Source of the DNA: Haloferax elongans ATCC BAA-1513
Lineage (GTDB): Archaea; Halobacteriota; Halobacteria; Halobacteriales; Haloferacaceae
Length of the DNA stretch: 64,000 nucleotides
Direction of reading: 5' to 3'
Assembly (NCBI RefSeq): GCF_000336755.1
Contig: NZ_AOLK01000011.1
Coordinates: forward strand, 98,443 to 162,442
Within the stretch, counting starts at the first letter, position 1. Every line of letters begins with the position of its first letter. The notes below the pieces were generated by a model that saw only the letters and a list, made by a program, of their open reading frames with translations, was not told the origin of the DNA and ran no database searches. Below are positions 18,725 to 27,402 of the stretch, one piece after another. The translations under genes and the position numbers were made by a program.

Positions 18725-20719
18725 TCATCGCCTATCGGCGCGATGCTCGGAGATAATCTGGTCGACCATCGACTCCTGTTGCTCCTTTCGACGCTCCGCG
18801 GCGCGCTCTTCCCAATCAGCAATTGCAGATTCGACTGCTGACTCCTTGGCAACCGCGAGTTCGTCTATCTCCTGAATCGTCACGCCGTCGGCGGGAGCGA
18901 CCGGAACCTCAGCTTCGAACAGCACCTCGTCTGCGACTTCCGAGAGGTTGCCCGACCGGAGGACGACCTTGGGGTCGAACTCGGCGAGGCGCTCGGCGGT
19001 CGTTCGTCCCGCGCCGCTGGCGTCGCGGAGGTAGACCACGTCCCCTGCGGCGATGCCGTACTCTTCGACGGTTTGGTCGAGCGCGCCGTTGGTGAACTGC
19101 TCGACGATTTTGACCGGGACGAGGTTCCCATTGGTGTTCACGTCCGCGAAGTTCGAGTGGTCGAGTTTCCACAGCGACTTCAGGCGGTCGAGTTTGTCGG
19201 CTAACTCCTCGTTTTCGGCCTCTAAGGACTCGACTTTCCGTTCGAGTCTGTCGTTGTCGCGTTCGAGTCTGGACACCTCGCGTCGCTCGCGGGCCTTCCG
19301 GCGCTCTTCGCGTCTGGCGTCCGAGAGTTCCTGTTTGTACTCCTCGATGGTCTCGTCTTTCTCCTCGATGGTCGCTTTCAGGTCTTCGACGTGGGATTCG
19401 AGGCGTTCGACTCGGGATTTCAGCGACCGGATTTCGCGCTCCTCGGGCGAGAGGTCGGGTTCGGTCGGGGATTCCTCGTCGGAGTCGTCAGTCTCCTCGT
19501 CCCCGTCGTCGTTCATCTCTCGAAGGACGGCTTCGACGGACTCCTCGCTAGAGAGGACGCGAGCGATGACCTCCTCGCGGTCGATTTCGGCTGGGACCTT
19601 CCGCGAGATGCGTTCGAACTGGTCTTCGTGGTCGTCGAAGGCGAACAAAGCGGCGGCGAGGGCGTCGCGCTCGTGGTCGTTCTCGTAGTTCACCTCGCGG
19701 GTGCGGTGGAGTTTCTCGTCGACCGGGATGTCCTTCGGCGGTGCCCAGCCCGCGGCGTCGAAACTTCGGCGGAACTTCTCGGCCGTCTCGGGCATCGGGT
19801 GTACGTCGGCCGCGACGAGTGCTGGGCGACCGCGCTCGATGAGCCATTCGATGACGGCGGCGGTGTCGGCGGTGCGAGTCGAGTGGATATCGAGGACGCG
19901 TCCGTCGAGCCCGACGACGGCGACTGCCGTGGTCGTGCCGGGGTCGATGCCGACGATGACTCGGTCGCGGCGCTTGACGAGGGGTTCGAACTCGATGCCG
20001 TCGCGGCGCTCGCGCTCGATTTCGACGCGGGTGTCACCGGAGCGGTGCGTCGAGACGGGGATGTCTTGCGGCCGCGCTTCGACCGTGTACACCGCTTTCG
20101 AGTAGCCGCCGTACTTTTCGGTCACGTCGCGCTCGTACGCCAGATTCGCTTCGTCGAGTGCGGACTCGACTTCGCGGGACTCGCGTTTGACCGACCCGTG
20201 GATACGACGCGTGTAGCGGTCTTGACTCCAGCCACCTTTGCCGGTCGAGCGCCCTCGAGAGACCTTCACGGTCGTCGTGTTCTCGAAGGCGGCGACCTCG
20301 TGGCCGACGTTCGCGAGGGCGAGTCTGGCAGCGGCCTCCGCCTCCTTCATCGGCTTCTTGCCGTACGGAACGCCGTGTCTCGATGCGACTCGCGAGAGGG
20401 GTTCCGGTCGCTCGGCACCAGTCACCTGCACGAGTTTCGTCTCGTGGGGAAGCCACTGCAGGAAGCGGACGAGGTCGTCTTTGTCGGTCGCGAGTTCGTA
20501 CATGTTGTCGGTCGCGACCATCGCGGGGACCTCGCTCTCGATGAGGCGACGTAACTTGCGGAAGGAGACAACGTCTCGTTCGATTCGGACCTTGTCTGAC
20601 TCGGTGTCTCGGGTGTCCAACACGACCAACGCGTACGACGGGGAATCCCCTCGAACGTCGCCGCTTTGGATGTCGACGCCGAAGACGACCGAGTCAAGCG
20701 CGCTCGTCCGGTCGTTCAC
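18725..20719 (-). CDS. DUF460 family protein with RNase H-like domain and coiled coil
   Basis: 664 residues from a GTG at 20719 (VNDRTSALDSVVFGVDIQSG). A TATATA box at 20741-20750, 27 bases upstream, fixes this start; a longer frame to 20902 would overlap the next gene. The RNase H/RuvC-like core RVIVGIDPGTTTAVAVVGLDGRVL lies near 253-277. A charged linker and a coiled coil (about 420-520, RxxERRKARERREVSRLERD) follow, then a C-terminal domain. DUF460 is archaeal and predicted to act on nucleic acids. No experimental role is known to me. Confidence 0.88.
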   Translation of the reverse strand: MNDRTSALDSVVFGVDIQSGDVRGDSPSYALVVLDTRDTESDKVRIERDVVSFRKLRRLIESEVPAMVATDNMYELATDKDDLVRFLQWLPHETKLVQVTGAERPEPLSRVASRHGVPYGKKPMKEAEAAARLALANVGHEVAAFENTTTVKVSRGRSTGKGGWSQDRYTRRIHGSVKRESREVESALDEANLAYERDVTEKYGGYSKAVYTVEARPQDIPVSTHRSGDTRVEIERERRDGIEFEPLVKRRDRVIVGIDPGTTTAVAVVGLDGRVLDIHSTRTADTAAVIEWLIERGRPALVAADVHPMPETAEKFRRSFDAAGWAPPKDIPVDEKLHRTREVNYENDHERDALAAALFAFDDHEDQFERISRKVPAEIDREEVIARVLSSEESVEAVLREMNDDGDEETDDSDEESPTEPDLSPEEREIRSLKSRVERLESHVEDLKATIEEKDETIEEYKQELSDARREERRKARERREVSRLERDNDRLERKVESLEAENEELADKLDRLKSLWKLDHSNFADVNTNGNLVPVKIVEQFTNGALDQTVEEYGIAAGDVVYLRDASGAGRTTAERLAEFDPKVVLRSGNLSEVADEVLFEAEVPVAPADGVTIQEIDELAVAKESAVESAIADWEERAAERRKEQQESMVDQIISEHRADRR

Positions 20720-20740
20720 GGCGGCGAGTAGGGACGCGCC

Positions 20741-20750
20741 GAATATATAC
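20741..20750 (-). promoter_or_regulatory. TATA box of the DUF460 gene
   Basis: GTATATATTC on the minus strand, centred 27 bases before the GTG at 20719. It decides the start codon and indicates a leaderless mRNA. Confidence 0.7.
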
Positions 20751-20880
20751 TCCACGCCGGAGGTGGTTTGCTCTCCTCGCCAGCACGTGTCTGCGTTCTT
20801 CGCCAGAACGAACGTGCTCTCGTGTCGGCTGAAAGACTCAATACGAAACAAACAACTCACCAGAGTGAAATTTCTGACCG

Positions 20881-21816
20881 ATGAGTGCAGACTCTCCATC
20901 ACCGCCGTCTATGACCCCGCGGTCACTGACGCGGATTGCCCTGATTGCAGGTATCGCCCTCCTCCTCATTGCCGCCCCCATCGCCGGACTCCTCGCGTGG
21001 GAGCCAGTCGAAGAGGGGAACGTGAAAGTCGTCAAGAAGTGGGGCGCGACGACCGGAACGGTGTTCGAACCCGGCGCGCACCTCGTGAACCCAGTCGCAC
21101 AATCGACCGTCTCCCTCTCGGTCCGCCCGCAGTCGTACACCATGTCTTCGTCGACTAGTGAGGGCGACAAGCGGGGTGACGACGCCATCACCGTCCTCAC
21201 ACAAGACGGACTGCGAACCGACATCGACGTGACCGTTCGCTACCGCGTCGACCAGTCGAAGGCGGTCAACTTCTACCGCAACTACCGCACCCTCGACACT
21301 GCAGAAGAGCGACTCATTCGCCCGTCGATTCGCTCGGTCCTCCGTACCGAGGCCGGTCGGCTCCCCGTCACCGTCATCTACACCGGCGAAGGTCAGACGC
21401 AGTTGAAGGCCGCCGCCGAGAAGGAACTCTCGAACGAGTTCTCCGAGGCTGGTATTATCCTCGAAGCCGTTCAGGTTCGGAACGTCGAACTCCCGAGTGA
21501 ATACGCACAGGCAGTCGAACAGAAGGAAATCACCGAGCAGCGTCGCCAGCAGAAGCAAGACGAACTCGCCGTCGAAGAACTCGAAGCCGAGCGCAAGCGC
21601 ATCGAGGCACAGGGGCAGGCCGACGCGAACCGCATCCTCGCCGAATCACTCTCTGACGAGGTGCTCGCCCAGAAGTACATCGAGAAGTTAGACGAGACGG
21701 ACACGGTGTACATCCCGGTCGGTGACGGCGGCTACCCGCAGTTCGTGCGTTCGCTCGACAGCGATAGCTCGTCTGACTCGTCGACCGACTCCGACACTAA
21801 CAGCACGTCCAACTGA
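20881..21816 (+). CDS. SPFH/prohibitin family membrane protein
   Basis: 311 residues: short N-terminus, one membrane helix (about 20-40), then a band-7/SPFH domain (about 45-220: EEGNVKVVKKWGATTG ... DIDVTVRYRVDQSK). A charged helix follows (EQKEITEQRRQQKQDELAVEELEAERKRIEAQG) and an Asp/Ser-rich tail. SPFH proteins form large membrane-associated rings that organise membrane patches or regulate proteases. The stop overlaps the start of the next gene by one base, so the two are co-translated. Confidence 0.92.
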   Translation: MSADSPSPPSMTPRSLTRIALIAGIALLLIAAPIAGLLAWEPVEEGNVKVVKKWGATTGTVFEPGAHLVNPVAQSTVSLSVRPQSYTMSSSTSEGDKRGDDAITVLTQDGLRTDIDVTVRYRVDQSKAVNFYRNYRTLDTAEERLIRPSIRSVLRTEAGRLPVTVIYTGEGQTQLKAAAEKELSNEFSEAGIILEAVQVRNVELPSEYAQAVEQKEITEQRRQQKQDELAVEELEAERKRIEAQGQADANRILAESLSDEVLAQKYIEKLDETDTVYIPVGDGGYPQFVRSLDSDSSSDSSTDSDTNSTSN

Positions 21817-22160
21817 TGCGGTTCGGTCGCGAACTCGTCGCCGTCGTCATCGTGTTCGCTCTCGTCGGCGCACTCGTCCGCACCGGTGTCGGGCGGTTCG
21901 TCCTCCCAGTCGTGGCTTTGGGTGTCGTCGCGGGCGTCGTCGTCCTCCTTACGCGACGACCAGCCTACACGCGGACGACGTTCGGCCCGCGAACGCGGAT
22001 TCTCGAATCGCTCTCACCGGATGCCGACGCCGTCTGCGTCGAATGCGGGTCGCCCGCGACGACCGTCAGACGCTACGTCCGCGAGTGGGTGATTCTCGGC
22101 GTTCCTGTCGTCCTCCTCGACGACGGGCAGATTCCCATCTGCGACGACCACCGCGACTGA
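21816..22160 (+). CDS. Membrane protein with Cys/His motif, partner of the SPFH gene
   Basis: 114 residues, coupled (TGATG) to the SPFH gene. Two N-terminal helices (about 5-45) are followed by a soluble part with CVECGSPATT and CDDH, which could bind a metal (Cys2-Cys-His). The location suggests an accessory factor of the SPFH complex, similar in spirit to NfeD partners but without that OB-fold signature. No family is recognised. Confidence 0.65.
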   Translation: MRFGRELVAVVIVFALVGALVRTGVGRFVLPVVALGVVAGVVVLLTRRPAYTRTTFGPRTRILESLSPDADAVCVECGSPATTVRRYVREWVILGVPVVLLDDGQIPICDDHRD

Positions 22161-22188
22161 ATCGAGGGTCGGCCACCGAGAACCGTTT

Positions 22189-23073
22189 TTAGACTAGGTT
22201 CGCTTCCGCGACGAATTCGACGCGACCACCGACGCGAACAGTCACCTCTCCGGCATCGCCACCCTCGTCGCTGGCTTCGAGGTGGAGATGCGAGGGGCGG
22301 CCCATCTCGTAGCCCTGCTCGACCGTCACCTCGACGCTCGACTCACCGAAGTACTCGTGCCGAGCGAGATAGCCCGCGAGACAGCCGTTTGCGCTTCCGG
22401 TGGCAGGGTCTTCGGCGACGCCGTGACCGGGTGCGTACATCCGCGCCGCGAGGTCGTTCGCGTCGTCGCGCGGGTCCGGACAGAAGGGAAGCAGGTTCTC
22501 CGGACCGCCATCGTCGAGGAATGCGCGGTATGCGGGGAGGTCGACTTCACTCCGGCCGAGGGCATCGCGGTCGCGGAGGGGAACCATCAGTGCTGGGAGC
22601 CCAGTCGAAACGGCCTGTACGGGCCAGTCAGTGTCGAGGTCGTCCACGTCGAGCGAGAGGACTTCTGCCAGCGTCTCGTGTGCGAACTTCTCGCCGAACT
22701 CGGGTGCGTTCTGGGTCATCCAGTACACCTCGTCGCTGCCCGCTGTGCGCACTTCGACTGGTATTTTCCCGACACCGAGGTTCAGCGTGATGTCGTCTCC
22801 GGCCTCGAAGTGCTCTCGGAGGGTGGCTGCGGTCCCGAGAGTCGGGTGTCCGGCAAACGGAATTTCGCCCGCAGGCGTGAAGATTCGAACGTCGAACCCC
22901 GTCTCCGGGCTTCCACCTTCGATGAAGGTCGTCTCGGAGTAGTTCATCTCCTTTGCGAGCGTCGCCATCTGGTCGTCCGAAAGCGTGTCAGCGTCTTCGA
23001 AGACGGCGAGTTGGTTTCCGGCGTACTTCTCGGTGGCGAACACGTCGAGGATGTGGAAGTCGTTCGAGGGCAT
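22189..23073 (-). CDS. PhzF family isomerase/epimerase
   Basis: 294 residues. The opening FHILDVFATEKYAGNQLAVFED matches PhzF proteins; GNQLAVF is the family hallmark. The catalytic Glu lies in NYSETTFIE (about 45-53), and GHPTLGTA and DPATGSANGCLAGYL are diagnostic. PhzF acts in phenazine synthesis in bacteria, but the wide family of isomerases mostly has unknown substrates. It stands alone, converging with the SPFH operon. Confidence 0.9.
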   Translation of the reverse strand: MPSNDFHILDVFATEKYAGNQLAVFEDADTLSDDQMATLAKEMNYSETTFIEGGSPETGFDVRIFTPAGEIPFAGHPTLGTAATLREHFEAGDDITLNLGVGKIPVEVRTAGSDEVYWMTQNAPEFGEKFAHETLAEVLSLDVDDLDTDWPVQAVSTGLPALMVPLRDRDALGRSEVDLPAYRAFLDDGGPENLLPFCPDPRDDANDLAARMYAPGHGVAEDPATGSANGCLAGYLARHEYFGESSVEVTVEQGYEMGRPSHLHLEASDEGGDAGEVTVRVGGRVEFVAEANLV

Positions 23074-23142
23074 ACCCCGTGGTGCGTCGGGTGGTGAGAA
23101 AAGCGTATCTGCTGGCCGACATGAAACACGCGGCCCTGTGAC

Positions 23143-24081
23143 TTACTCGTCCGCGTCGCTGTCGGGGTACGGGATGTCGATTTTCTGGCCATCCTCGGCG
23201 ACGAATACCTCGCCGTCGAAGACTTCCTTCGCCTGTTCGAGCAGTGGTCGCGGGTTGGCGGCGTAGCGCGCCGAGATGTGCGTCAGTGCGAACCGGCGGA
23301 CGTTGGCGTCGCGGGCGACGCGAGCCGCCTCGCGGGCGGTCGAATGCGCCGTCTTGGCTGCGCGCTCTGCTTCCTCGTCGGTGAACGTCGCGTCGTGGAC
23401 GAGTAGGTCGGCGTCTCGGGCAATCTCGATAGTTCCGTCGAGCGGGCGCGTGTCACCGGTGTAGACGACCTTCCGGCCGGGTCGCGGGTCGCCGACGACG
23501 TCCTCGGACTTGATGACTGTCCCGTCTTCGAGTTCGACATCTTCGCCGCTGTGGAGGCGGCCGAATGCGGGTCCGACCGGGACGCCGAGTTCCTCTGCCT
23601 TCTCGCGGTTGAACCGGCCGGGTCGGTCGTCCTCGACGAGGGCGTAGCCGACCGACGAGGTTCGGTGCTCGGTCTCGAAGGCACGGATTTCGTAGTCGTC
23701 GCCGCGGTAGGCGACGTTTCCGGGACGGGTTTCGTGAACCGAGACGTGAAAGCCGGGTTGGTAGCCGCCGGCGTGGACGAGCTTTTTGAGGTGTTGCTTG
23801 CTTCCCGGCGGGCCGTGGATGGCCAGCGAGTCGTCGCGCTCGTTGAAGTCGAGCGTCTGAATCAGGCCGGGGATACCGAGGATATGGTCGCCGTGGAGGT
23901 GCGTGACGAATAGGTGCGAGATACCGAATCCGGTCCCGAACCGCATCATCTGACGTTGGGTTCCTTCCCCGCAATCGAACAGCAGGCGCTCGCCGTCGCG
24001 GTTCACGAGGAACGCGCTCGGCGCTCGCGCCGTGGTGGGAACGGCCCCGCCGGTCCCGAGGAAGGTTGCACGCATGGACAT
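23143..24081 (-). CDS. rnz: Ribonuclease Z (tRNA 3' endonuclease)
   Basis: 312 residues from ATG 24081 (a second ATG two codons later, 24075, is equally plausible). The metallo-beta-lactamase core has HLHGDH (61-66), further metal ligands in YTGDTRP and LLVHDATF, and the late HISARY motif of tRNase Z. It cuts tRNA precursors after the discriminator base, as needed here because the tRNA gene lacks CCA. A longer upstream frame would collide with the divergent RFC gene promoter. Confidence 0.95.
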   Translation of the reverse strand: MSMRATFLGTGGAVPTTARAPSAFLVNRDGERLLFDCGEGTQRQMMRFGTGFGISHLFVTHLHGDHILGIPGLIQTLDFNERDDSLAIHGPPGSKQHLKKLVHAGGYQPGFHVSVHETRPGNVAYRGDDYEIRAFETEHRTSSVGYALVEDDRPGRFNREKAEELGVPVGPAFGRLHSGEDVELEDGTVIKSEDVVGDPRPGRKVVYTGDTRPLDGTIEIARDADLLVHDATFTDEEAERAAKTAHSTAREAARVARDANVRRFALTHISARYAANPRPLLEQAKEVFDGEVFVAEDGQKIDIPYPDSDADE

Positions 24082-24259
24082 GAACGAAACTCGTGGCGGC
24101 GGGGGTAAACGTGCGTCGAATCTGCGGCGCGGCAACAGTCCCGCGCCGGCGCTGTACCAACGTAGCGAGACGGCGTGTCGCGTCGGCGACGAGGGGGACA
24201 CACATTGACGACGACACGGACCGACCGATTCTTACCCGACCGTCTGTTACGGCAGTCCA

Positions 24260-25285
24260 ATGGACGCGCCGCTGTGGACCGAGACGCACGCGCCGACACT
24301 CGACGAACTCCCACAGCCGGAGGCTCGCGAACGCTTCCGCCGCGCCGTGGACGAGCCGATGAATCTCGTCGTGCAGGGGCCGCCGGGCGTCGGCAAGACC
24401 GCCGCAGTCCGCGCGCTCGCCGAAGCCGCCCACGATGACCCCGACAACGACCTCATCGAACTCAACGTCGCGGACTTCTTCAACCGGACGAAAAAGCATA
24501 TTCGACAGGACCCCCGGTTCGAGCAGTTCCTCGACGGTCGGAGCCGCATGGCCAAACGCGACATGATAAATCGCGTGCTCAAGGAGTCGGCGAGCTACGC
24601 CCCGATGTCGGGGACCTACAAGACCATCGTTCTCGACAACGCCGAATCTATCCGCGAGGACTTCCAGCAGGCGCTTCGCCGCGTGATGGAACAACACCAC
24701 CGGACGACGCAGTTTATCATCACCACGCGTCAGCCCTCGAAGCTCATCCCACCGATTCGCTCGCGGTGCTTCCCGGTGCCGATGTCCGCACCGGCTGACG
24801 AGGACCTCGAAGCGCTCCTCGCCGACATCCTTGACGCCGAGGGTGTCGAGTACGACGCGAGTGGACTCCAGTTCCTCGCCGACGCCTCGGGTGGCAACAT
24901 CCGCAAGGCCATCCTCTCGGCGCAGCGCACCGCCACCGAAGCCGACGAGGTGACGATGTCTACTGTCCACGCCGCCCTCGGCGACGTTGGCTTCGACGAC
25001 GAACTGAAGACGCTCCTCATTCAGGCCCGCGAGGGCGACATCCGCGACGCCAGAAAGACTGTCACGACCCTCCTCGACGACGAGGGCTACGAGGGCCAGG
25101 AACTCCTCCGTGGCATCCTCCGGGTCGCCGACGCGACGCCCGAGCGATTCGCCGACGGCGAACTCGCTCGCCTCCACGAACTCGCCGGGGGGGTTGATTT
25201 GGACCTCGTGACCGGCATCGACGACCGCCTACACATCACCCATCTCCTCACGAGTTGGGGCGCGGAAGTCCGCGACGAGGCCTGA
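24260..25285 (+). CDS. Replication factor C small subunit (clamp loader)
   Basis: 341 residues of AAA+ fold. Walker A is GPPGVGKT (40-47) and the SRC arginine-finger motif is at 168-170, followed by the clamp-loader collar domain. Walker B reads LDNAE (125-129) rather than the usual DEAD/DEXX box, so this subunit may be impaired in hydrolysis while still offering its arginine finger. Haloferax has several RFC small-subunit paralogues; I think this is the divergent one, but the name is not certain. It works with PCNA, encoded elsewhere in the window, and is followed directly by asd. Confidence 0.92.
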   Translation: MDAPLWTETHAPTLDELPQPEARERFRRAVDEPMNLVVQGPPGVGKTAAVRALAEAAHDDPDNDLIELNVADFFNRTKKHIRQDPRFEQFLDGRSRMAKRDMINRVLKESASYAPMSGTYKTIVLDNAESIREDFQQALRRVMEQHHRTTQFIITTRQPSKLIPPIRSRCFPVPMSAPADEDLEALLADILDAEGVEYDASGLQFLADASGGNIRKAILSAQRTATEADEVTMSTVHAALGDVGFDDELKTLLIQAREGDIRDARKTVTTLLDDEGYEGQELLRGILRVADATPERFADGELARLHELAGGVDLDLVTGIDDRLHITHLLTSWGAEVRDEA

Positions 25286-25888
25286 ATGAAGTTCGCTCCC
25301 GGCTACCGACGGTTCGCCCTTCCGGCGTTCCTCGGCGCGGCAGTCGCGGCGTTCGTCTTCCCACCCGCAGGCGCAGTGCTCCTCGGCATCGGTGCGTTCG
25401 TCCTCTGGTTCTTCCGCGACCCCGAGCGAACGCCACCAGCCGAATCGGGCGTTATCTCACCCGCCGATGGCCACGTCTCCGTCATTCGCGAGGAGGGCGA
25501 CCGCGTTCGCGTCGGGGTGTTCATGAACGTCACCGACGTGCACGTCAACCGCGCACCCGTCGCGGGCGAGGTTCGGGACGTGACCCACCGCCCCGGTGCC
25601 CACAAACCGGCGTTCTCGAAGGATTCTGATAGGAACGAGCGCGTCGATATCGAGGTCGTAGGCGACCGCGGCGACGAGTACGAGGTGTCCCTCATCGCCG
25701 GGGCGTTCGCCCGGCGGATTCACCCCTACGTCGCGCCCGGCGACGAACTCGCCCGTTGTGACAAAATCGGCCACATCGACTTTGGCTCTCGTGCGGACGT
25801 GTTGTTGCCGCCCGAGTTTGGTGTCGAGGACGTGGTTGTCGAGAAAGGTGAGTCGGTGCGGGCGGGCGAGACGGTCGTTGCGAAGTAG
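25286..25888 (+). CDS. asd: Archaetidylserine (phosphatidylserine-type) decarboxylase
   Basis: 200 residues. The start codon follows the RFC stop with no gap. One N-terminal membrane helix region (about 12-40) precedes the decarboxylase core: VISPADGHV (57-65), VFMNVTDVHVNR (78-89). The self-cleavage site is FGS (166-168), where Ser168 becomes the pyruvoyl group. The short form lacking extra domains fits archaeal enzymes, which make archaetidylethanolamine from archaetidylserine. Confidence 0.92.
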   Translation: MKFAPGYRRFALPAFLGAAVAAFVFPPAGAVLLGIGAFVLWFFRDPERTPPAESGVISPADGHVSVIREEGDRVRVGVFMNVTDVHVNRAPVAGEVRDVTHRPGAHKPAFSKDSDRNERVDIEVVGDRGDEYEVSLIAGAFARRIHPYVAPGDELARCDKIGHIDFGSRADVLLPPEFGVEDVVVEKGESVRAGETVVAK

Positions 25889-26008
25889 TTGTCGCGTCTC
25901 CTAACCCCTGCAACCTCTTTCTTTCACTCTCTCCGTGCTGTTCCAATTTTGAGACTTTCGCGGCGATAGATATATGTACTATGCTACCAACCCACATTCT
26001 GTACCGCT

Positions 26009-26278
26009 ATGAAGCCATGTCACAGTTGTCGGTCGGTCATCGACGAGTATTTCCTGGACAAACAACTCGAAACGCTGCGCGACCTCACAGTGGACGACTT
26101 CAACATCTGTGCGGATTGCGTGACTATCGTCGACGATGCGTGCGTGGAGTGCGGCGGCGGGGTGTACGTCCCGCAAAACGAATCGGACGTTCCCGACTAC
26201 TGCCCGGCGTGCCGGTCTGACCTCATCGCTCGGACCGGTCAGGACCCGGGTTGGAACTGCGACACCATCTCAACGTAA
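26009..26278 (+). CDS. Multi-CxxC zinc protein
   Basis: 89 residues with four CxxC knuckles: CHSC (4-7), CADC, CVEC and CPAC, plus one more cysteine near the C-terminus. It probably holds two zinc ions in a rubredoxin/ribbon-like fold. An AT-rich ATAGATATATG element at 25964-25976 sits about 36 bases upstream. Function is unknown; its neighbours do not help. Confidence 0.75.
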   Translation: MKPCHSCRSVIDEYFLDKQLETLRDLTVDDFNICADCVTIVDDACVECGGGVYVPQNESDVPDYCPACRSDLIARTGQDPGWNCDTIST

Positions 26279-26401
26279 ACGGCACCCCGGCTCTCACCGT
26301 TTGCGCTTTTTGACTGACTCTGGCACCCTGAGTAGCAACGCATCCAGTCTCGGGACAGCAACTTGACAACTGTCTTCTTCCTCGGCGCTGTCGGTCTTCG
26401 T

Positions 26402-26824
26402 ATGCCCTCCACAGCTTCCGCCTCTTCCACCACCACTTCCTCCTCGCCGTCGGACTGGTGGTACGGGGTCGCCATGTTCCCACTCACGCTCATCACCAGC
26501 CTGCTTCCGGTAGTCGGGTTCATCGGCGTTCACCGTCTCGTCAGTCCCGAAAACCCGAGTGTCTACATGCTTTTGCTCGGCGTGTTTCTCTTCGCACAGG
26601 GTGCCGCGATGCTCCTCGCTGTCATCGTGTTAGGGGCGCTCGTCTTGGATATCCACGAGTTGCAGAAGACCGACGACTCGTGGCACCCCCACTGGGCGTG
26701 GGTCGTCCCCGGGGTCGTCAATATCGCAGGGCCGCTTTTCTCCCCGGCCTTCGCCGTGTCCCTGCCGCTGTTGACGTTCTATCTCTACCGGCGCGGGAAG
26801 CGAGTCGGTGCGCCGAGTTTCTGA
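26402..26824 (+). CDS. Four-helix membrane protein, unknown
   Basis: 140 residues from ATG 26402, preferred over a TTG 13 codons earlier. A Ser/Thr-rich N-terminus is followed by four hydrophobic helices (about 24-42, 52-74, 95-115 and 115-130). No family is recognised. It is the last gene before the CRISPR leader and reads towards the array. Confidence 0.7.
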   Translation: MPSTASASSTTTSSSPSDWWYGVAMFPLTLITSLLPVVGFIGVHRLVSPENPSVYMLLLGVFLFAQGAAMLLAVIVLGALVLDIHELQKTDDSWHPHWAWVVPGVVNIAGPLFSPAFAVSLPLLTFYLYRRGKRVGAPSF

Positions 26825-27041
26825 CCGGGTGCTTTCGACTGATGACACTCTGACGAACTGTACTCGGTGATACGACAGCGACTCGGCCGTGGTGGGCGTT
26901 TGCGGACACCCGTCTTGGACCTGTTCGGGTGCTCTCCAAACTACAGTCGACCCCCCGGGGCTGAGAGGTGTACTGAGGGTCGACGGAAACTGATGAGTGA
27001 GAGCGGTGGATATAGGACTCTACGCCTACGAATTGGATATG
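26825..27041 (+). promoter_or_regulatory. CRISPR leader
   Basis: 217 bases between the preceding gene and the first repeat. It contains an inverted repeat GTCGACCC/GGGTCGAC (26946-26953/26977-26984) with 23 bases between, and a GGATATAGG promoter-like element at 27008-27016 that would start RNA just before the first repeat. The leader side is assigned because the repeat at the other end is degenerate. Confidence 0.65.
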
Positions 27042-27402
27042 GTTACAGACGAACCCTAGTTGGGTTGAAGCAATCTTTGAGTTAGACGGCATTGCCGGTG
27101 ACTTGATTGTTACAGACGAACCCTAGTTGGGTTGAAGCCCACTGGTGCGTGGGTGACCGATGGCATCGTTACCGACAGTTACAGACGAACCCTAGTTGGG
27201 TTGAAGCTGCGATGACCCCCCAATCCAGGAGCGAGCACCTTGTTACAGACGAACCCTAGTTGGGTTGAAGCATCGGTACGTCGATGCCCATAACGAGGTC
27301 TCGTGCGAGTTACAGACGAACCCTAGTTGGGTTGAAGCTACAACGGCTCCAATGCAGTCGTTGACGTGTCGTCGTTACAGACGACCTGCATCGATTGAAA
27401 TC
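27042..27402 (+). CRISPR. CRISPR array, 6 repeats and 5 spacers, no cas genes in the window
   Basis: Five perfect 30-base repeats start GTTACAGACGAACCC and end GGTTGAAGC, at 27042, 27109, 27178, 27242 and 27309. A sixth copy at 27374-27402 keeps only GTTACAGACGA and ATTGAAA. Spacers are 37, 39, 34, 37 and 35 bases (27072-27108, 27139-27177, 27208-27241, 27272-27308, 27339-27373). Repeat length and sequence fit the haloarchaeal subtype I-B group. The degenerate end marks the trailer, so transcription is left to right. The final repeat overlaps by one base the stop codon of the methyltransferase gene on the other strand. Confidence 0.97.

Noticed and set aside
23453-25177. 574-codon open frame spanning rnz and RFC on the minus strand
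   Set aside because: Reads antisense through the RFC gene and out of frame in rnz; Arg-rich nonsense at one end.
26279-26401. TTG start for the gene at 26402
   Set aside because: It adds a 13-residue segment with no support; the ATG is preferred.
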